A DNA stretch of 64,000 bases from Delphinapterus leucas (taxonomy: Eukaryota > Chordata > Mammalia > Artiodactyla > Monodontidae). The stretch lies in assembly GCF_002288925.2 (NCBI RefSeq), contig NW_022098076.1, forward strand, positions 91,481,933 to 91,545,932, given 5' to 3'. The first letter of the stretch is position 1. Each line of letters starts with the position of its first letter. Shown piece by piece: positions 26,815 through 38,765 of the stretch. The position numbers and the translations under genes were made by a program. The notes under the pieces were generated by a model. It was not told the origin of the DNA, ran no database searches, and was given only the letters and a program-made list of their open reading frames with translations.

Positions 26815-27030
26815 ACATTAGTGTGTGAGAATTCTGGTGGTTCCACACCTTTGCTAACGTTCAGTCATTTTCATTTTATTCTTTCCGGTGGGTGTCCAGT
26901 TGTCTGGCCCTGTGATTTTAATTTGTATTTTTCCAGTGACTAAGGAAGTCGTACACTTTTCATATGTGTATTGGTCATCTGTAGATCCTTTTGTGTGAAG
27001 TACCTATTCAAGTCTTCTGCCCACTTTCAA
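26815..27030 (-). mobile_element. Old L1 3' fragment, reverse
   Basis: Motifs cacctttgctaacgttcagt, cagtgactaaggaagtcgta and ttcaagtcttctgcccactt place it in an L1 3'UTR. It continues the decayed block ending at 26480. About 330 bases of other sequence, origin not recognised, lie between the two. Confidence 0.65.
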
Positions 27031-27035
27031 GGTTC

Positions 27036-27292
27036 ATTATTTTTTTTATTGACGTAGAGTTGATTTACAATATCGTGTTAGTTTCCGGTGTATAGCACAG
27101 CAATTCATAAGTATATGTGTATATATAGATAGATAGATAGATACACACATATATATTATTTTTCAGATTCTTTTCCCTTATAGGTTATTACAAGATCTTG
27201 AGTATAGTTCCGTGTGCTATACAGTGGTCCATGCTGGTTATCTATTTTATATATAGTAGTGTGTATATGTTAATCTCAACCTCCTAATTCAA
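27036..27292 (-). mobile_element. L1 3' end, reverse
   Basis: Reverse copy of the artiodactyl/whale L1 tail: gttgatttacaatatcgtgt, cttataggttattacaagat and tatatatagtagtgtgtata. A (TAGA)n stretch sits inside it at 27126-27143. Confidence 0.85.
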
Positions 27293-27354
27293 GGTTTATG
27301 TTTTAAGTTTCCCCAAAGCACTTAACCTGGGCTCTTTCCTAAATACCACCCTCT

Positions 27355-27378
27355 CCCCCCCCCCCCCCCCCCCCCCCC
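27355..27378. repeat. Uninterrupted run of 24 cytosines
   Basis: Twenty-four consecutive C, preceded by ctct. It sits between an L1 tail and an ancient repeat. Confidence 0.9.
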
Positions 27379-27449
27379 ATTTCTACGAGGCAGAAGGTGA
27401 GCAAAATATGGGACTGGTGAACACCTGATTTAAAAGTGAGATTTTTCCA

Positions 27450-27800
27450 AGTTTATGCAGGTAATATTTATGAGCACCTACTACGGGCCAAGCACTGAGT
27501 GTGATCACAGGCATCCTGCCTTGAAACAAAACAGCCACATTCTTGCCCTGCGGCAATTTACACTCTAGTGGGAAGAAGACAAACAAGGAACTGACGACTT
27601 TGGATGGTGATTAACTGTTATGAAGAAAACAGGATAATGACAGAGTAACTGGGATGGGAGGATTCTTTGGCTAGAGTGGTGCAAGTTTCTCTAAAGCAAT
27701 TTTATTCAAGCCTGAAACAGGATAGTGAGAAGGCAGCCATATAACCGTTATTGGAAAGAGCATTCCAAGAACAGAAAATGTCAGGTGCGAAGGGCCCGGC
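27450..27800. mobile_element. Ancient dispersed repeat fragment, family uncertain
   Basis: Contains tatgagcacctactacgggc, gggaagaagacaaacaagga, gttatgaagaaaacaggata and a later ttccaagaacagaaaatgtc segment. These blocks recur together in many mammalian genomes, but I cannot name the family confidently. A similar start occurs near 8900-9020, and a related later part may lie at 10790-10960. Confidence 0.4.
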
Positions 27801-28424
27801 ATAGAAACAAGTTGGTCCGAGTCTTGATTAGAGAGTACTCTCTTATTTGGGTCAACTTGATACAATAGACGCCACAGATGCTCACTGCGGTGGACCCTGG
27901 CGGTGCTGCGTTCAGCTCCCCCTGACCCCTTTCTAGTTCTGTGCACCCCTCCCCAACACTTGATGTGGGTTTACTGCCCAGGCTTGAGACTGGGTGAGTC
28001 TCTGAGAGACTGACCTTGGGTTACTGGAGTAGCTTTGCCCACACAGGTTGAGAATGGGGAGTATCTGGGGGTTACATTACCCTATCCATCAGCCAGTAGC
28101 CCTAATCCACTGGTTGAAGGATATAGGAGCACAAAAGCCAGCTCCCTTGCCTGGAGTTGGGACAAATTAGGGTGTAACTTAGGCTTCAGAGAGACATGAG
28201 GGGTCAGGCTGCAGCTGAGACTTAGCTAGAAATTGCACCTCTGGTTGTCTTTTCCCCTATCCGTGCCAGGTTCTTCTGGGAGCACATCCTTTATACAACA
28301 GTTGCCCTGAATTCTCATCCGAGAGTCTGTTTTTAGGGAACCAACTTAACACACCCTGATATATGTCTCACAATGGTTTTTCTGTTTTAAGAGTATGTCT
28401 TTCTGCGGTACCAGGTAATAGCAT

Positions 28425-28640
28425 GTGCTGTGAAGCTGGGCAAACCCAGGTTTGAATCCCACTTCTATTCACTGACAGTTTGCCCACTCTCTCCGGGCCT
28501 TAGTTTTCTCAGTTAGAAAAGCGGGACAAAACTAGAGACATTTTAGGTTAATGGCTGCTGCTGTGAAGATTAACTGAAAGAATGCAGCCCTTAGCACAGA
28601 GCCCGGCAAAAGTTCCACACTCAGAGCTATTATTGTGCAA
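28425..28640 (+). mobile_element. MIR SINE
   Basis: Near full-length MIR: gtgctgtgaagctgggcaaa, caggtttgaatcccacttct, gggccttagttttctcagtt and a gcccttagcacagagcccgg tail. Confidence 0.8.
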
Positions 28641-29779
28641 ACTTGCCAAACTTTATGAAAGAGCTCATAAAATGTGGCAAGACTTGGGTTGTATATCTTC
28701 AAAAATGCTCTGTGTCACCAGAATTTGGCCACGGCCAGGGGAGGAGGAAGAGGGAGAGAACTAGCCTTCCTGGCACCTGCGAGGTGCCTCTAACCTTTTC
28801 ATTTAACCCCGAGAGGCACCTGCCGAGAACAGAACGTTCTATTATAATTATTTTAAAGACCCGAACCTAAGATTCCAAAGAGGTTGGTTGCCTAAGGAGA
28901 TAACAATGTATAATTCAGGTTCCAAATCAGGCCTGTCTGGATGGACCCCAGGCTGGGACCCCCATCCCCTTGTGGGCAGGGCTCTGTCCTTCCTTCCAGA
29001 TCCTTCCCCCACAGAAGGCGTCGGTATCTGTTATTCTGGGTGGATGTCCAGTCCTGGCTGAGATGACTTCCGCCGGGCCAAGATGTCCACTGGCTGGCTC
29101 TAGGAATGCGTAACACCTTGTGTGATGCTCTGAGGATGCACGGAACACCCGCCCTTGGGCAGAGCCAGTCTTCAGCCCTTGGGCCGATGATACAGGTAAT
29201 CTGGGACCACATTTGCAGTTGTCAGAGTCCACGCTGTCTCCAGCCTAACTGTGCTCCCCTGGAGCCCTCAGCCCGCCAGCCGCAACTCTGGCCCTCCAGG
29301 ATCCCTCTGAAAGTGAGGTGGGGTTTCAAGGCAGGAGGATGATGGTGCCACATCTGCAGGCAAATCAGAGCCCAGAGGCGACAGCCTGCTCTGCGGAGTC
29401 TAAAATCCCAGGTACAGATTATAGACAGGGAAGGATGGGGTGGGGGGCTTGGCTGAAAACCCCTTCACCGCCCCCGCTGCACTATGTAGTCAGGGCGAGC
29501 AAAACAGGTCCAGGAACTATGAATTCTGGGTCAGCCGGGACAGCTCTAGGGACAGCGATCCATTCCTGCCTTCTCAGTTTCCCACTGCGGGGGAACCAAA
29601 CTCATTCCTCTGAGACTAACCCTCCCTTCCAAATGCAATCCTTCCACCAGCTGGGGCAGGCTTCCAAACGTTCCAAGAGACATTTTAGGTCCTGGGGTGA
29701 TGGAATCTTCCTCCCTTACAGAACATTGGCTTACTTACCCTCTCAATTCCCCCAGGACTGGGTTCTCCGTCAGGGGTGG

Positions 29780-29970
29780 GGAGACCCAGGCAGAACTCAG
29801 ACGCGGGAGGGCTGCGGGCCTCGTCCCAGGGGGCACCCATGCACACAGCTCTCACCCAGACTGTGCCCGCGCGGCTCCTGTACCCCTCGCCGTCCTCCTG
29901 GTGCTGCGACCGGCGCCCCAGCTCTGCCACCGGGGAGCGCGGGTCCTACAGCGTCTGAACTGAAGCGTGT
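29780..29970. promoter_or_regulatory. CpG-rich patch upstream of ACKR3, possible regulatory region
   Basis: A GC-rich segment with about 16 CpG dinucleotides in 190 bases, where neighbouring sequence has very few. It lies about 1.9 kb before the ACKR3 TATA box and is not a recognised repeat. It could be a small CpG island for a divergent or alternative ACKR3 transcript, or simply a GC-rich stretch. No TATA box or coding exon is evident. Confidence 0.4.
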
Positions 29971-31619
29971 TCTTTTTTTTAACACCTACTTTGCGTTTTC
30001 CTTCCTCCACTTCAGCAACTGCGTCCTGTCGCGGGTTTCTCGGCAAAGCTTGCTTTCTTTTCAACGTAGCACACTTAATTGAGAGCAGATTCAAACCCAT
30101 CCTGCGCTTCGGTCTTGCCCCCAAACCTGCCAAAGGAGAATCGCATTAAGGGACAGATCACGTTCATAGAAATAGAAAGTCAGCCTGGGTGTCAGTGTCA
30201 TGGAGGAGATCTCTGCTCTGGCCGCCACAGGAACATTTCCATCAGGCTCAGACACAGGGTCACCTGCTGGTAGAAAACAAGACCGAGAAAGTCGCGAGGG
30301 TTTTCGTACAGTCTCCCCAAATCCTGCGTGCGTGCAGAGCCAGCTGCCTGTGGTTTTGCTTTACAGCAGCTTTCACTGTGGGAGCTCGGAGATGGGGCTT
30401 TGGGTGCCCAGGCAACAGGACAGGAAGAAGATCCATGCCAGCTCTTAAGGACAGCGCCCAGATGGGCAGGGACAGGGTGGGCAGACCCCTGTGAGAGCCC
30501 TCGGAACAGGTGTGCTCTTAGCTCCCATTTTGCAGTGACTTCCACTGTGCTCTGTGAAGTTTCATCTAAACAAAATATTTCTTTTGTTAAGGGCTTTCTG
30601 CATACCCAGGCCTTCTGGCCGCGTGAGAGTTTGACCTCCCAATCCTCCAGACGGAGCGTTTGGCTGTCTGCTGGTATTTTTAGTAGAAGTATAAAAAGAA
30701 CCTCAAAAAGTTTCAGCTGGGGTGAGAGCGGGAACACCGGGTGCCAGCGCACAGGGAGTTGAGCCACAGAACTAACGCCATGAGAAGCAGAAGGCAAAAC
30801 AAAAGCCACAACCCTGCACGTTACTGAGGGGAAAAGCTCAGCACGGCTTTAAAAGTGAAAGCTTAAGTCATCCTGATTTATGTAAATAGGGCAGTAGAGG
30901 TGATTATTATATGGAACACATTTTTAGGTCCAATTCCCCCACGGATGGAACTCCAGCTACCCACTTCTAGATAAGAATGTAGATTTCAATAATAAAAATA
31001 AAGAAATATTTGCTAAATTCACCTCCGTAAAGGACATTATCAAAAGACATGTGTGATGCCTCTAATGTGTGCCTGGCACTGGGTGTGCTTCAGAACATCA
31101 TTTTCATTAGATTTTCAAGGTTTTTGCACCTAAAGTCCTTTACAAATAAAAGTATTTAAATAAAATCTACTAAAATCTATTACAAGGCTCTTTCCCTCAC
31201 TTTGGTTGTATATGCTGTGGTACGCATTCATTGCTCCCATACCAAAATTGTTACTTCTGTTTTGGAGGAATTAACAAAGACAACCCAGGCTTAATAAATC
31301 AACACCGAAGTTCAGAAGTTCAGAGCAATTTGTCTTGGGAACAAAGTCTTCCCTGGAGCTAGGAGGCATTCAAAGGAATTCTTGGTGTTAATGGGATTAT
31401 TAAAGATATACCTGAGACCAGATAAATATTTGATGATTTTGCAAAGCACTAGGGTTTCTTTGCCCGTTTTTTTTTTTTTCTTCTGCTGACACATCTCCCC
31501 CCGGGGTCTGGACCTTGCAGCTTCATTAAACTTTGCAAATGAAGGCAGGCTGGGGTTTCCCAAGAGTGTGCTTGTGTGGGAGAGCTTGGCCGGAAATGAC
31601 AGATCGGGGTTTACAAGAG

Positions 31620-31796
31620 GGGTGTGTGTGCGCGGGTGCAAGTGTGTGCGTGCATGCAAGCATGTGTGTGTGTGTGTGTGCGCGCGCAGAGAAGGGGTAG
31701 CTGGAGGAGGGAGGGAGGAGATGCGGGTTACAAAGCTGCCATCTAGAGGCCGCCTCCCTGCAGTGTATATAACGCAAGTCTGCAGCCCGAGAGCTC
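31620..31796 (+). promoter_or_regulatory. ACKR3: ACKR3 core promoter with TATA box
   Basis: A TATATAA box lies at 31766-31772, at the right spacing before the predicted exon 1. Just upstream are a GGAGG-rich purine stretch (about 31703-31722) and an alternating GT/CG tract (31621-31687). A motif resembling a CTCF core overlaps 31740-31753. The immediate promoter is only moderately CpG-rich, so it looks like a focused TATA promoter, which would suit an inducible gene. That regulatory reading is inference from the motifs. Confidence 0.7.
31621..31687. repeat. GT/CG alternating tract in the ACKR3 promoter
   Basis: Alternating purine-pyrimidine run (gtgtgtgtgcgcgggtgca ... tgtgtgtgcgcgcgc) about 80 bases before the TATA box. 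Such sequence readily adopts Z-DNA. Confidence 0.9.
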
Positions 31797-31891
31797 ACAC
31801 TTCCTGCAAAGTGCTCAACCCTAAGGCAGTGAGCGCAGGAGCTGGGAAGGCGAGCCCTGAGCCCTAAGCCGGAGCGGAGTCCAGCCGGGAG
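31797..31891 (+). other. ACKR3: ACKR3 exon 1, non-coding 5'UTR (approximate start)
   Basis: This short first exon is inferred from a TATA box 25-30 bases upstream and a textbook splice donor at its 3' end: the exon closes with ..gccgggag and the intron opens gtaagg at 31892. It contains no ATG, so no upstream reading frame precedes the ACKR3 start. Joined to the acceptor at 42173/42174, it gives a leader of roughly 120 bases. The layout (one short non-coding exon, a long intron and a single coding exon) matches the known structure of mammalian ACKR3. The transcription start could differ by several bases, and further upstream leader exons are possible. Confidence 0.75.
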
Positions 31892-32151
31892 GTAAGGAAA
31901 CTGTGCTGGGTCAGCAGCCTTGCTTAGAAAGGAAGGGAGGATGGCGGGCAGGGGCTCTGCTCTTAAGCTAATGGTCTTTTTCAGAGCTCTTCTTTCTTAT
32001 AAGCTGTGATGGGTGTTGGAGCGTCTGCAGGTCTGGTTTCTGAAAGCACAGGCTGCGTGTTGCAGGGCTGCATTGCAGAGTGTGGCTGTTAACTGGGGGC
32101 TTCACCTTGGCTGCAGAAAGTAAAAAAGGGCAGTTTTCTGAAGTGGAAGGC

Positions 32152-32154
<3 letters not shown>

Positions 32155-32184
<30 letters not shown>
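32155..32184. repeat. GT microsatellite in ACKR3 intron 1
   Basis: About 15 uninterrupted GT units, 0.26 kb after the exon 1 donor. Confidence 0.92.
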
Positions 32185-32803
32185 TCGTTGGATTGAGGAA
32201 TCTGGGGTTTATTTGCAAGCAGAGAACTTCACAAGAAGGCACACTGTCCATTCAGCTTGCTCAAAGTTGGCATTGGGATCAGCTTGGCACCGCTGCCTAC
32301 CTGTTTTGCTTCTGGTATATCCACTGGGAAATAGAGTTGGCAGTGAATGTGTAATTCCAGAAAGATGTACCATTTATGAAGAGGCATCCTTGAGCGAAGA
32401 AGAAAACTGGGCTGAGAATCTCTTTGGGTCCAGAGTGGTTTGAATTCACTGCTTTGGAGGATTACCAGAGCCTGTAAGTCCGGAAGCTATAAGGGTGAAT
32501 GTTAAATACAGCTCGGTGGTCTTGTCTCTTGACTGCATCCCTCCTGATCTAATTTGAGTATCTATTGTTCGCTCAGAAGGTGTTAAATCCAACTTCAGCT
32601 GGAAAAAAAAAGACACACACACAAGAGTGTAGAATTTTGCAATTTAATTATACTCCTAAAGTAAAACATGAATTTTGTTAGCCCGCATAAACGTTTGAGG
32701 GGTGACAGAAAGTAAAAACTTTGCAGTGAGGTCAGGGTTGGGTGGTTAGCCAAGACTTGTAAGTTCCAGGGAGAATGAGAAGTTGTAAAAGTCAGACTGG
32801 CTG

Positions 32804-32975
32804 TCTCCTTTTTTCTTTCTTTTTCTTTCTTTCTCTCTCTCTCTCTCTCTTTCTTTCTTTTCTTTTCTTTCTTTCTTTTCTTCCTTCCTTCCTTCCTTTC
32901 TTCCTTTCTCTCTCTCTCTCTTCCTTCCTTCTGTCTGTCCTTCCTTCTTTCTTCTTTCCTTCCTTCTTTTCTCTC
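32804..32975. repeat. Long pyrimidine tract in ACKR3 intron 1
   Basis: The first 129 bases (32804-32932) contain only C and T, as mixed TTTC, CT and CTTC units. Two G interruptions follow, then more pyrimidines to 32975. Confidence 0.93.
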
Positions 32976-35900
32976 AATTCACTTGCTCACACCAGGATAA
33001 TTACGTTTTCCAGATGTAGAAGAGGCCTCCCTGAAATGGTTTACAGCCCTTTGAAGGTATTTGATGCCCTGACATCCCCTGAAACTTCATTCTGCAAAAT
33101 CTCAATGTGGTAACTTTTTCTTTTCTTTTTAAATGTGCCGATGCTGCCTTTGTGTCCCTTTATTTATTCCAGGGAAATGCAGAGATCAAATAGGCTTGCC
33201 TAGAAAGGAAAGTGGAGGCTGCTGGTGTCTGTGCTTAACTTCCCATAGATTTTAAATGGATAAACTGCTTGCCCTTCTTTCATCAGCCCTCGAGTTTCCC
33301 CAGATGCAGAGCCTTTTTCTGAAGCGGAGTTGCACATGGGAGCTCTAGCTTGGAAACAATTTGCTCTTTTTTCCCCAGTCTCTGCAATAAACACTCCAGT
33401 GTGCACACAACTACGGAGCCTGATGCCACAGCCTCCTGGAAACCGGGGTGGGGGAGGAGGGGTGCACGGGATTCGAGTGGAAAAGCAAAAGAAAATTGAG
33501 AAATGCCTGTATTTTGCCGCCCATCTGAGTTTTTTAAAGGGGTGTACATTGCAATCGTAGTTTTAAAAAAAGTTCCAGAGAGTACAGTCCAGGCAGCATG
33601 ACGATGCTTAACTGAGTCAGGACTTCGGAAGTGAGGTTATCCCATATTAACAGCAAGTCTTGAGAGACTGGAGAAGGTATTATGTTTTCTAATCAGGTCC
33701 AGAACAGGCAAAGTATAGGCTTTCTGGATGGAAAAAAAACACAAAAACCCAAACAAAAAAACCTACTTAATCAGGAACAGTGGCTTTTTGTGTGATCACT
33801 CCAGGCAGAGAGGCTCCCGTTTTCCAGGAGACACAAGGGAAGTTGGTCACTCAAACCTGAGACTGAAAGAGAGTCATTCTGTGAGCCCCAAGAGTGACTC
33901 AGGACTTGAGATGGTCCTCAGTGATTTTGCAGAACACGAATGGAATTGGGGGCTAGAAAGTATTTGTACTTTTCGTACAGGCAACCAAGGAGCTTGGTTT
34001 TACTCAGGAGCAAAAACATTATTAGAAGGGCTTGCAATCGAATTGCATGTGTGTAGGTGGACATTTGTGTGTCATGTCAAGTGTTTTTAAAGTCCAGGAA
34101 ATTGTAGCTCTGGGACACGTATGTCTTATTAAAGTAAAAGCAAGCAAGCAGAAAAAAAGAAAGAAAGGAAAAAAGGGGGAGTCCTCTGATTTTGAATCCT
34201 TAATGGTTTTCTGCAGGGAATCTTTGATACTTTGGTTACATAAGAATCTACTAGCTTAGAATTGGAAAAAAACAAACGTTGCTTGGTTCTTCAAGTGATG
34301 AGAGAATTACATATTTTTGTAGTGAAAATTTTGCTGAGCCCCAAGTAGGTTTGGAAGCTGACCCCCTTTTTTTTTTGTTCCAAGCATTTAAAGGTGGAGG
34401 GGCTGAGACCACCTCAGGTGGCCTCGGACCGCTCTAGGTCAAGGGACGGATAAAGGTGCAGGGGGCCGCATGGGGACCGCATGGTGAGGGCCCTGCCAGC
34501 CAGGTGGCTAGCATCTTCCAGTTCTCTTATTGTAACAGAAATCTTTCTCGGGTCTTCCCTTAATTTTGTCTAAGATTGCGTCCTGTTCTCCTGGGGACCC
34601 TGTTGTGTGTAGCCGGAGGTGAGTGGCTGTCCTGGGCTGGCTGACCTCCCACTACCTCATCCTGATACTAAGCTGGGTGGGAATTAGGGCTCTGGTTACA
34701 CCCATCAACCCAGACGGCAGCCTTTGTGCCGTGGGAATCTCTGGGTCCGGCACTGCTTCCCTGTCGGGCTGCTAAGCACAATAGAGCAGATCAGGTTTCT
34801 GGATGTGGGGTTCGTTTTATCTCCCCCAATACTTACAGTGGACAAGGCTGCCCTGTGTGTCAGTGTGTAGTGTTTCTGAGGACTCTGGAAATAGGTGGCC
34901 CATATCTGAATTAGGGTTTGGATTTTTCTTTCTCTCTCTCTCTCTATTATTTTTTCAAGTTCTCAAGTGATTCAGAGCAATTCTTTACTTGTGTAAAATA
35001 AGCAGTCAGGACAGCATTGTTCTGTCTGCGCGACACGGGGTGGGGGACACGCCGCCCCCATTCTGCTCTCAGCCCCAGCAGGTGGCCTCCCAGGCTTGGG
35101 CTGAAGCGTTCCTGGACTTTCCCGTAGATTTAATGCAGGATTGGTAAGTGAAACAAACGCCAATGACGTGCGGTTTCCTAATGGCCTTTACAGATGATAC
35201 GGGCCCTCTTTACGCAGACTGCACTGGGCTGAGTAGTAGAAGGGGCAGGGCTTTCCCAGGAGACCAGAGGCTGAGCGCCACTGGAGAGTCCCTGGGGAGT
35301 GGGGAGAGTGACGAGAGCTGGTACGAGCCACACCCCTGAGATTGTTGGTCCTGCTGCCTGTCTGACCTCAGTTGCCAGGTGCCCAGCAGCAAGATTGGCC
35401 GAGCTGGGTCATCCTGTTGGGACAACACTGAGTTGCTCCGTGAAATTCCACCCTGGGAGGACACAAGTCCCAATTGCAGAAGACCAGTCAACAAGGCCAC
35501 CTGCAGGCAGAGGTCCTGGAGGGCCCAGAGGGCCCCTTGGCGTCCGAGCTGGTGCCCCGGGCGGCCTGGCCTGTGTTCGCCTCTCTGCACGGCATCCTGG
35601 CGTTTGCCTCCAGTCTGACCTGCACCCAGCCTCCAGTGCAAGCCTTCTCCGTGGTTTGTGTCACCTCTTTCCTCCTTTTCTGCCCCAAAGCCAGTCCCTT
35701 GCTCAAGGCCTTGGTGGCTCCTGCGTGGACAGGCCCCGCCTGACTGTTTCAGCCAGATTCGGTGACCCTCTTCATGGCATATCACTGAGCATCCCACCAC
35801 CCCCTCTCTCCTTGGGGGTCCCCATCAGCCACTGGGGTGGAAATCCCTCACCACTGTGCTCAAGGGCTGTCCAGCTCCGCCCTCCTGCCTTCCTGAACCT

Positions 35901-37039
35901 CTCGGTTACTTGGTGAGTACCTGGGGGCAGGCGGGTGTGATGATTTCAGTTTGTTATGCCCCAGAGCAGTGCCCCTCACAGAAGGGGCTCCACAAACACC
36001 TGGGGACATAGAAACCAGTGATGTTTATCTTAGCTCTGTGAGGATTTCAGAAAAGTCTCTTCTGGGCCTCCATTTCCATTGATAACCTCAGATTTCTGGT
36101 CTTGGGGGAGCTCGATTCACTGTCGATTCATTGACTATGAATTCATTGAACACCTGCTTTGTCCAGGTGCCATTGCTGGCTGCTCTGTACACAGAGAGTA
36201 AGACGTCATGGGGTGGGAGCTTGAGGATGAGGGGAGACACACCAATAGCCCAGTGACACAGACTGGAGATGCGCGGCCGGGCTGGGAGAAGGCGGGAGAA
36301 ACAGAGGGGATATTTGGGATGGAATTTATTTGGGGCAGGAGGGGCTCAGGGGTTGGTCGGGAAGGGTCTTCCGGGATTGTGATGGGAAATTGCAAGCATA
36401 CTGAAGGCAGTTTTGGGGAACGCCGGCCAGACACCTGAACACGTGGCAGACTGTGTCCTGGAGGGAGTGACTTTTGGCCAGTGAAAGGACATATTCCTTG
36501 CAGGCCAAACTGCCACCCCATGGAGACCCTGAACTTGGAGATTCTCATTCTGGCTTTGCCCCCAGCTGGCCTGGTGAGCGCAGGGCAACCATTTGGAGGC
36601 AGCTGAATGTGTCAGGCCGCTTGAAGTGGTTGCCAAGGATACTCGATTGATGAGTGATAAGCCTGAGAAATGAGTGGTGCATCTCCCTTCCACCATTTGG
36701 GGATGCGAGTGGCAGATGAGCTCCTTTATAGACCCCAGGCCGGTGGGGGAGGCGGAATGGACGGACGCTGGCCCTCCATCCTCAGGCTGTAGGAAAATCC
36801 ACTTCCTGTCCTGGCAGAAGTGCGATGCTCTCCAGAAGCAGGTGCTGGGCATGGAATCTATGGGAAGTGATCCCTGGAGGGGGTTCGGTGAGATAAAGCA
36901 GCACGTGTTGGGGAAAAGGGAATCAAAAGTGATGATTACTCCTTTGTTCTCAGTGGGATCTCCCTGGTCTAGAAAAAAATGGACCGTGAACCTTTATTGT
37001 TCTGGGAAACATTCCTCCCTCTAATTCACATTTACAGAA

Positions 37040-37435
37040 TTCTTGCTAGCAAGTTTCAAATCATACGGAAGTGTATAGAGTAGAAACTACAGTTCCCCCT
37101 TTGTCCCCTCATCCCACACTCCCAGCCCAAAGTTATACTTACTACAGATCTTTTTCCCATTCCTTTACACCCATATATTTATCTATAAAAATACACATAA
37201 TTTTGGTTTTTTTTTTTTTAACATACATGAGATTACGGTATAAGTGTAACTTTCCACGTTCGTAAAAGTAGGTTTCCTATTTCTTTGTACAGCTGCATTA
37301 TATTCCAGACAGTGGTTTGCTGTCCTCCATGGGTAGACATTTATGTTGTCCCTAGTTTTTTGCTGGTTTATAAATAGTGCTTCAGTAAACATTTTTGCAT
37401 GTACATTTGGGGACCTGGGAATATATATTCTGAGA
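37040..37435 (-). mobile_element. Old L1 3' fragment in ACKR3 intron 1, reverse
   Basis: L1 3'UTR landmarks in reverse: gctgcattatattccagaca, tagacatttatgttgtccct and tataaatagtgcttcagtaa. Confidence 0.65.
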
Positions 37436-38561
37436 GGAGAACGTGTGAACTTGTAAAATTAAACAATGGTAAGAATCTTTTATTCCAAGCCCCGTTTTTT
37501 TCCTCCCATCAGGAATCTTTATGCAGATGTTATGACCTGTGTCAGAAGTGGTCTCTCATTCTCCTGTCCACCCCGGTGGGGGGCCTGGCCCACAGGGAGG
37601 CAGGCAGTGGGCAGGTGGGACTAACACCAAGAAGTCCCTCCTCAGCTCTGGCCCAAGCTGACAGGAACAGAACTGCTGGTTTATTCCAGCAGAGGGGGTC
37701 AGGTCCCAGTGGATGAGGGCATCTGCTCCAGGCCCTGGGGTCCGCAGCCCAGCCACACAGCTGGGAGGTACTGTGTATACGAGGAGTGTCGGGGCCGCAG
37801 GTCCTTCCTGGTTGGCACAGGCAGTGGTGCCTCCATAGTGGATGGGGTGATCCCCACTCCCGCTTTTCCTGGAGATGAGACTCTGGTGCAGGATCTCAGG
37901 GGGTTTGAGTGGTCCCAGGGGCTCGGTGGAAAGCCTCCCTCACCCCCTCCTCCCTCAGGTTTGGCCAGGTCTTGGGGAACCAGGGGCCTGGGTCGATATT
38001 TCGTAGTTGCTGTGTCATGTGTTTGTTTGGGTCAGGAGCTCTGAGAGCATCACTTGTTAAAACCTAAGCCAGTGACTTAGGAAGATTCTCGTCTTCAGCG
38101 GGGCGGTGAGGGGCGCACACCGTTAGCCCCAGACCTCTGGGACATGCGCTCAGACAGCCACGGACCACATGTGATGTAACATGGCAGATTGTCTTTATAT
38201 CATAATATTCTCTTTTCTGGAAAGAGCCCTTGTTTGTTTCCAGAACAGAATGCATGTAAAATAACAAATGACCGAAGCTACGCTAATCGTCTGGCGTTCT
38301 TTCTTTTTTTTCCCCCTTTAGCTTCCCATTTAAATCGGGGAAGGACTGGATTACTGCACTGCTTGTTTAACCTCCTCTCTTGGTGCTTCTCTTCCTTCTC
38401 TGGACCACTGGAGCCTCGGCCGTGGGGTCGGGGTGGGTGGGTTCCCCAGCAGGAGGCTGGTGGTCAAGGCATGGGCCTCTGGCCTCACCTCCTGGGCTGA
38501 TGGGTGATCAGTGATGGATGATCGGTGATTGATGATTGATCAGTGGGGCCAATTGGCTTTC

Positions 38562-38765
38562 TTTTTTTTTTTTGCGGTACGCGGGCCTCTCACTGCTGTG
38601 GCCTCTCCCGTTGCGGAGCACAGGCTCCGGACGCGCAGGCTCAGCGACCATGGCTCACGGGCCCAGCCGCTCCACGGCATGTGGGATCTTCCTGGACCGG
38701 GGCACGAACCCGCGTCCCCTGCATCGGCAGGCGGACTCTCAACCACTGCGCCACCAGGGAAGCCT
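38562..38765 (-). mobile_element. CHR-type SINE, short form, in ACKR3 intron 1
   Basis: Complete reverse-strand element from its T-run to ccaccagggaagcc. A perfect 15-bp target-site duplication, ggccaattggctttc, flanks it at 38547-38561 and 38766-38780. It lies antisense to ACKR3 transcription. Confidence 0.94.

Larger units (their letters stand above)
27801..31619. other. Upstream flank of ACKR3
   Basis: Apart from the MIR at 28425 and the CpG-rich patch at 29780, this flank is unique sequence. It contains the longest non-receptor frame on the + strand (29318-30082, 254 codons), which owes its length to high GC and resembles no protein I know. No splice-framed exon was recognised. Confidence 0.5.

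Noticed and set aside
29318..30082. A 254-codon open frame upstream of ACKR3
   Set aside because: GC-rich DNA makes long chance frames. The translation is Pro/Arg/Ser-rich with no family resemblance, and overlapping frames exist on both strands.
31621..31687. A possible CRISPR-like or coding repeat from the GT/CG run
   Set aside because: It is a simple alternating microsatellite; CRISPR arrays do not occur in animal chromosomes.
32792..32977. A 61-codon charged Lys/Arg/Glu frame on the reverse strand in intron 1
   Set aside because: It is only the purine-strand translation of the pyrimidine tract.
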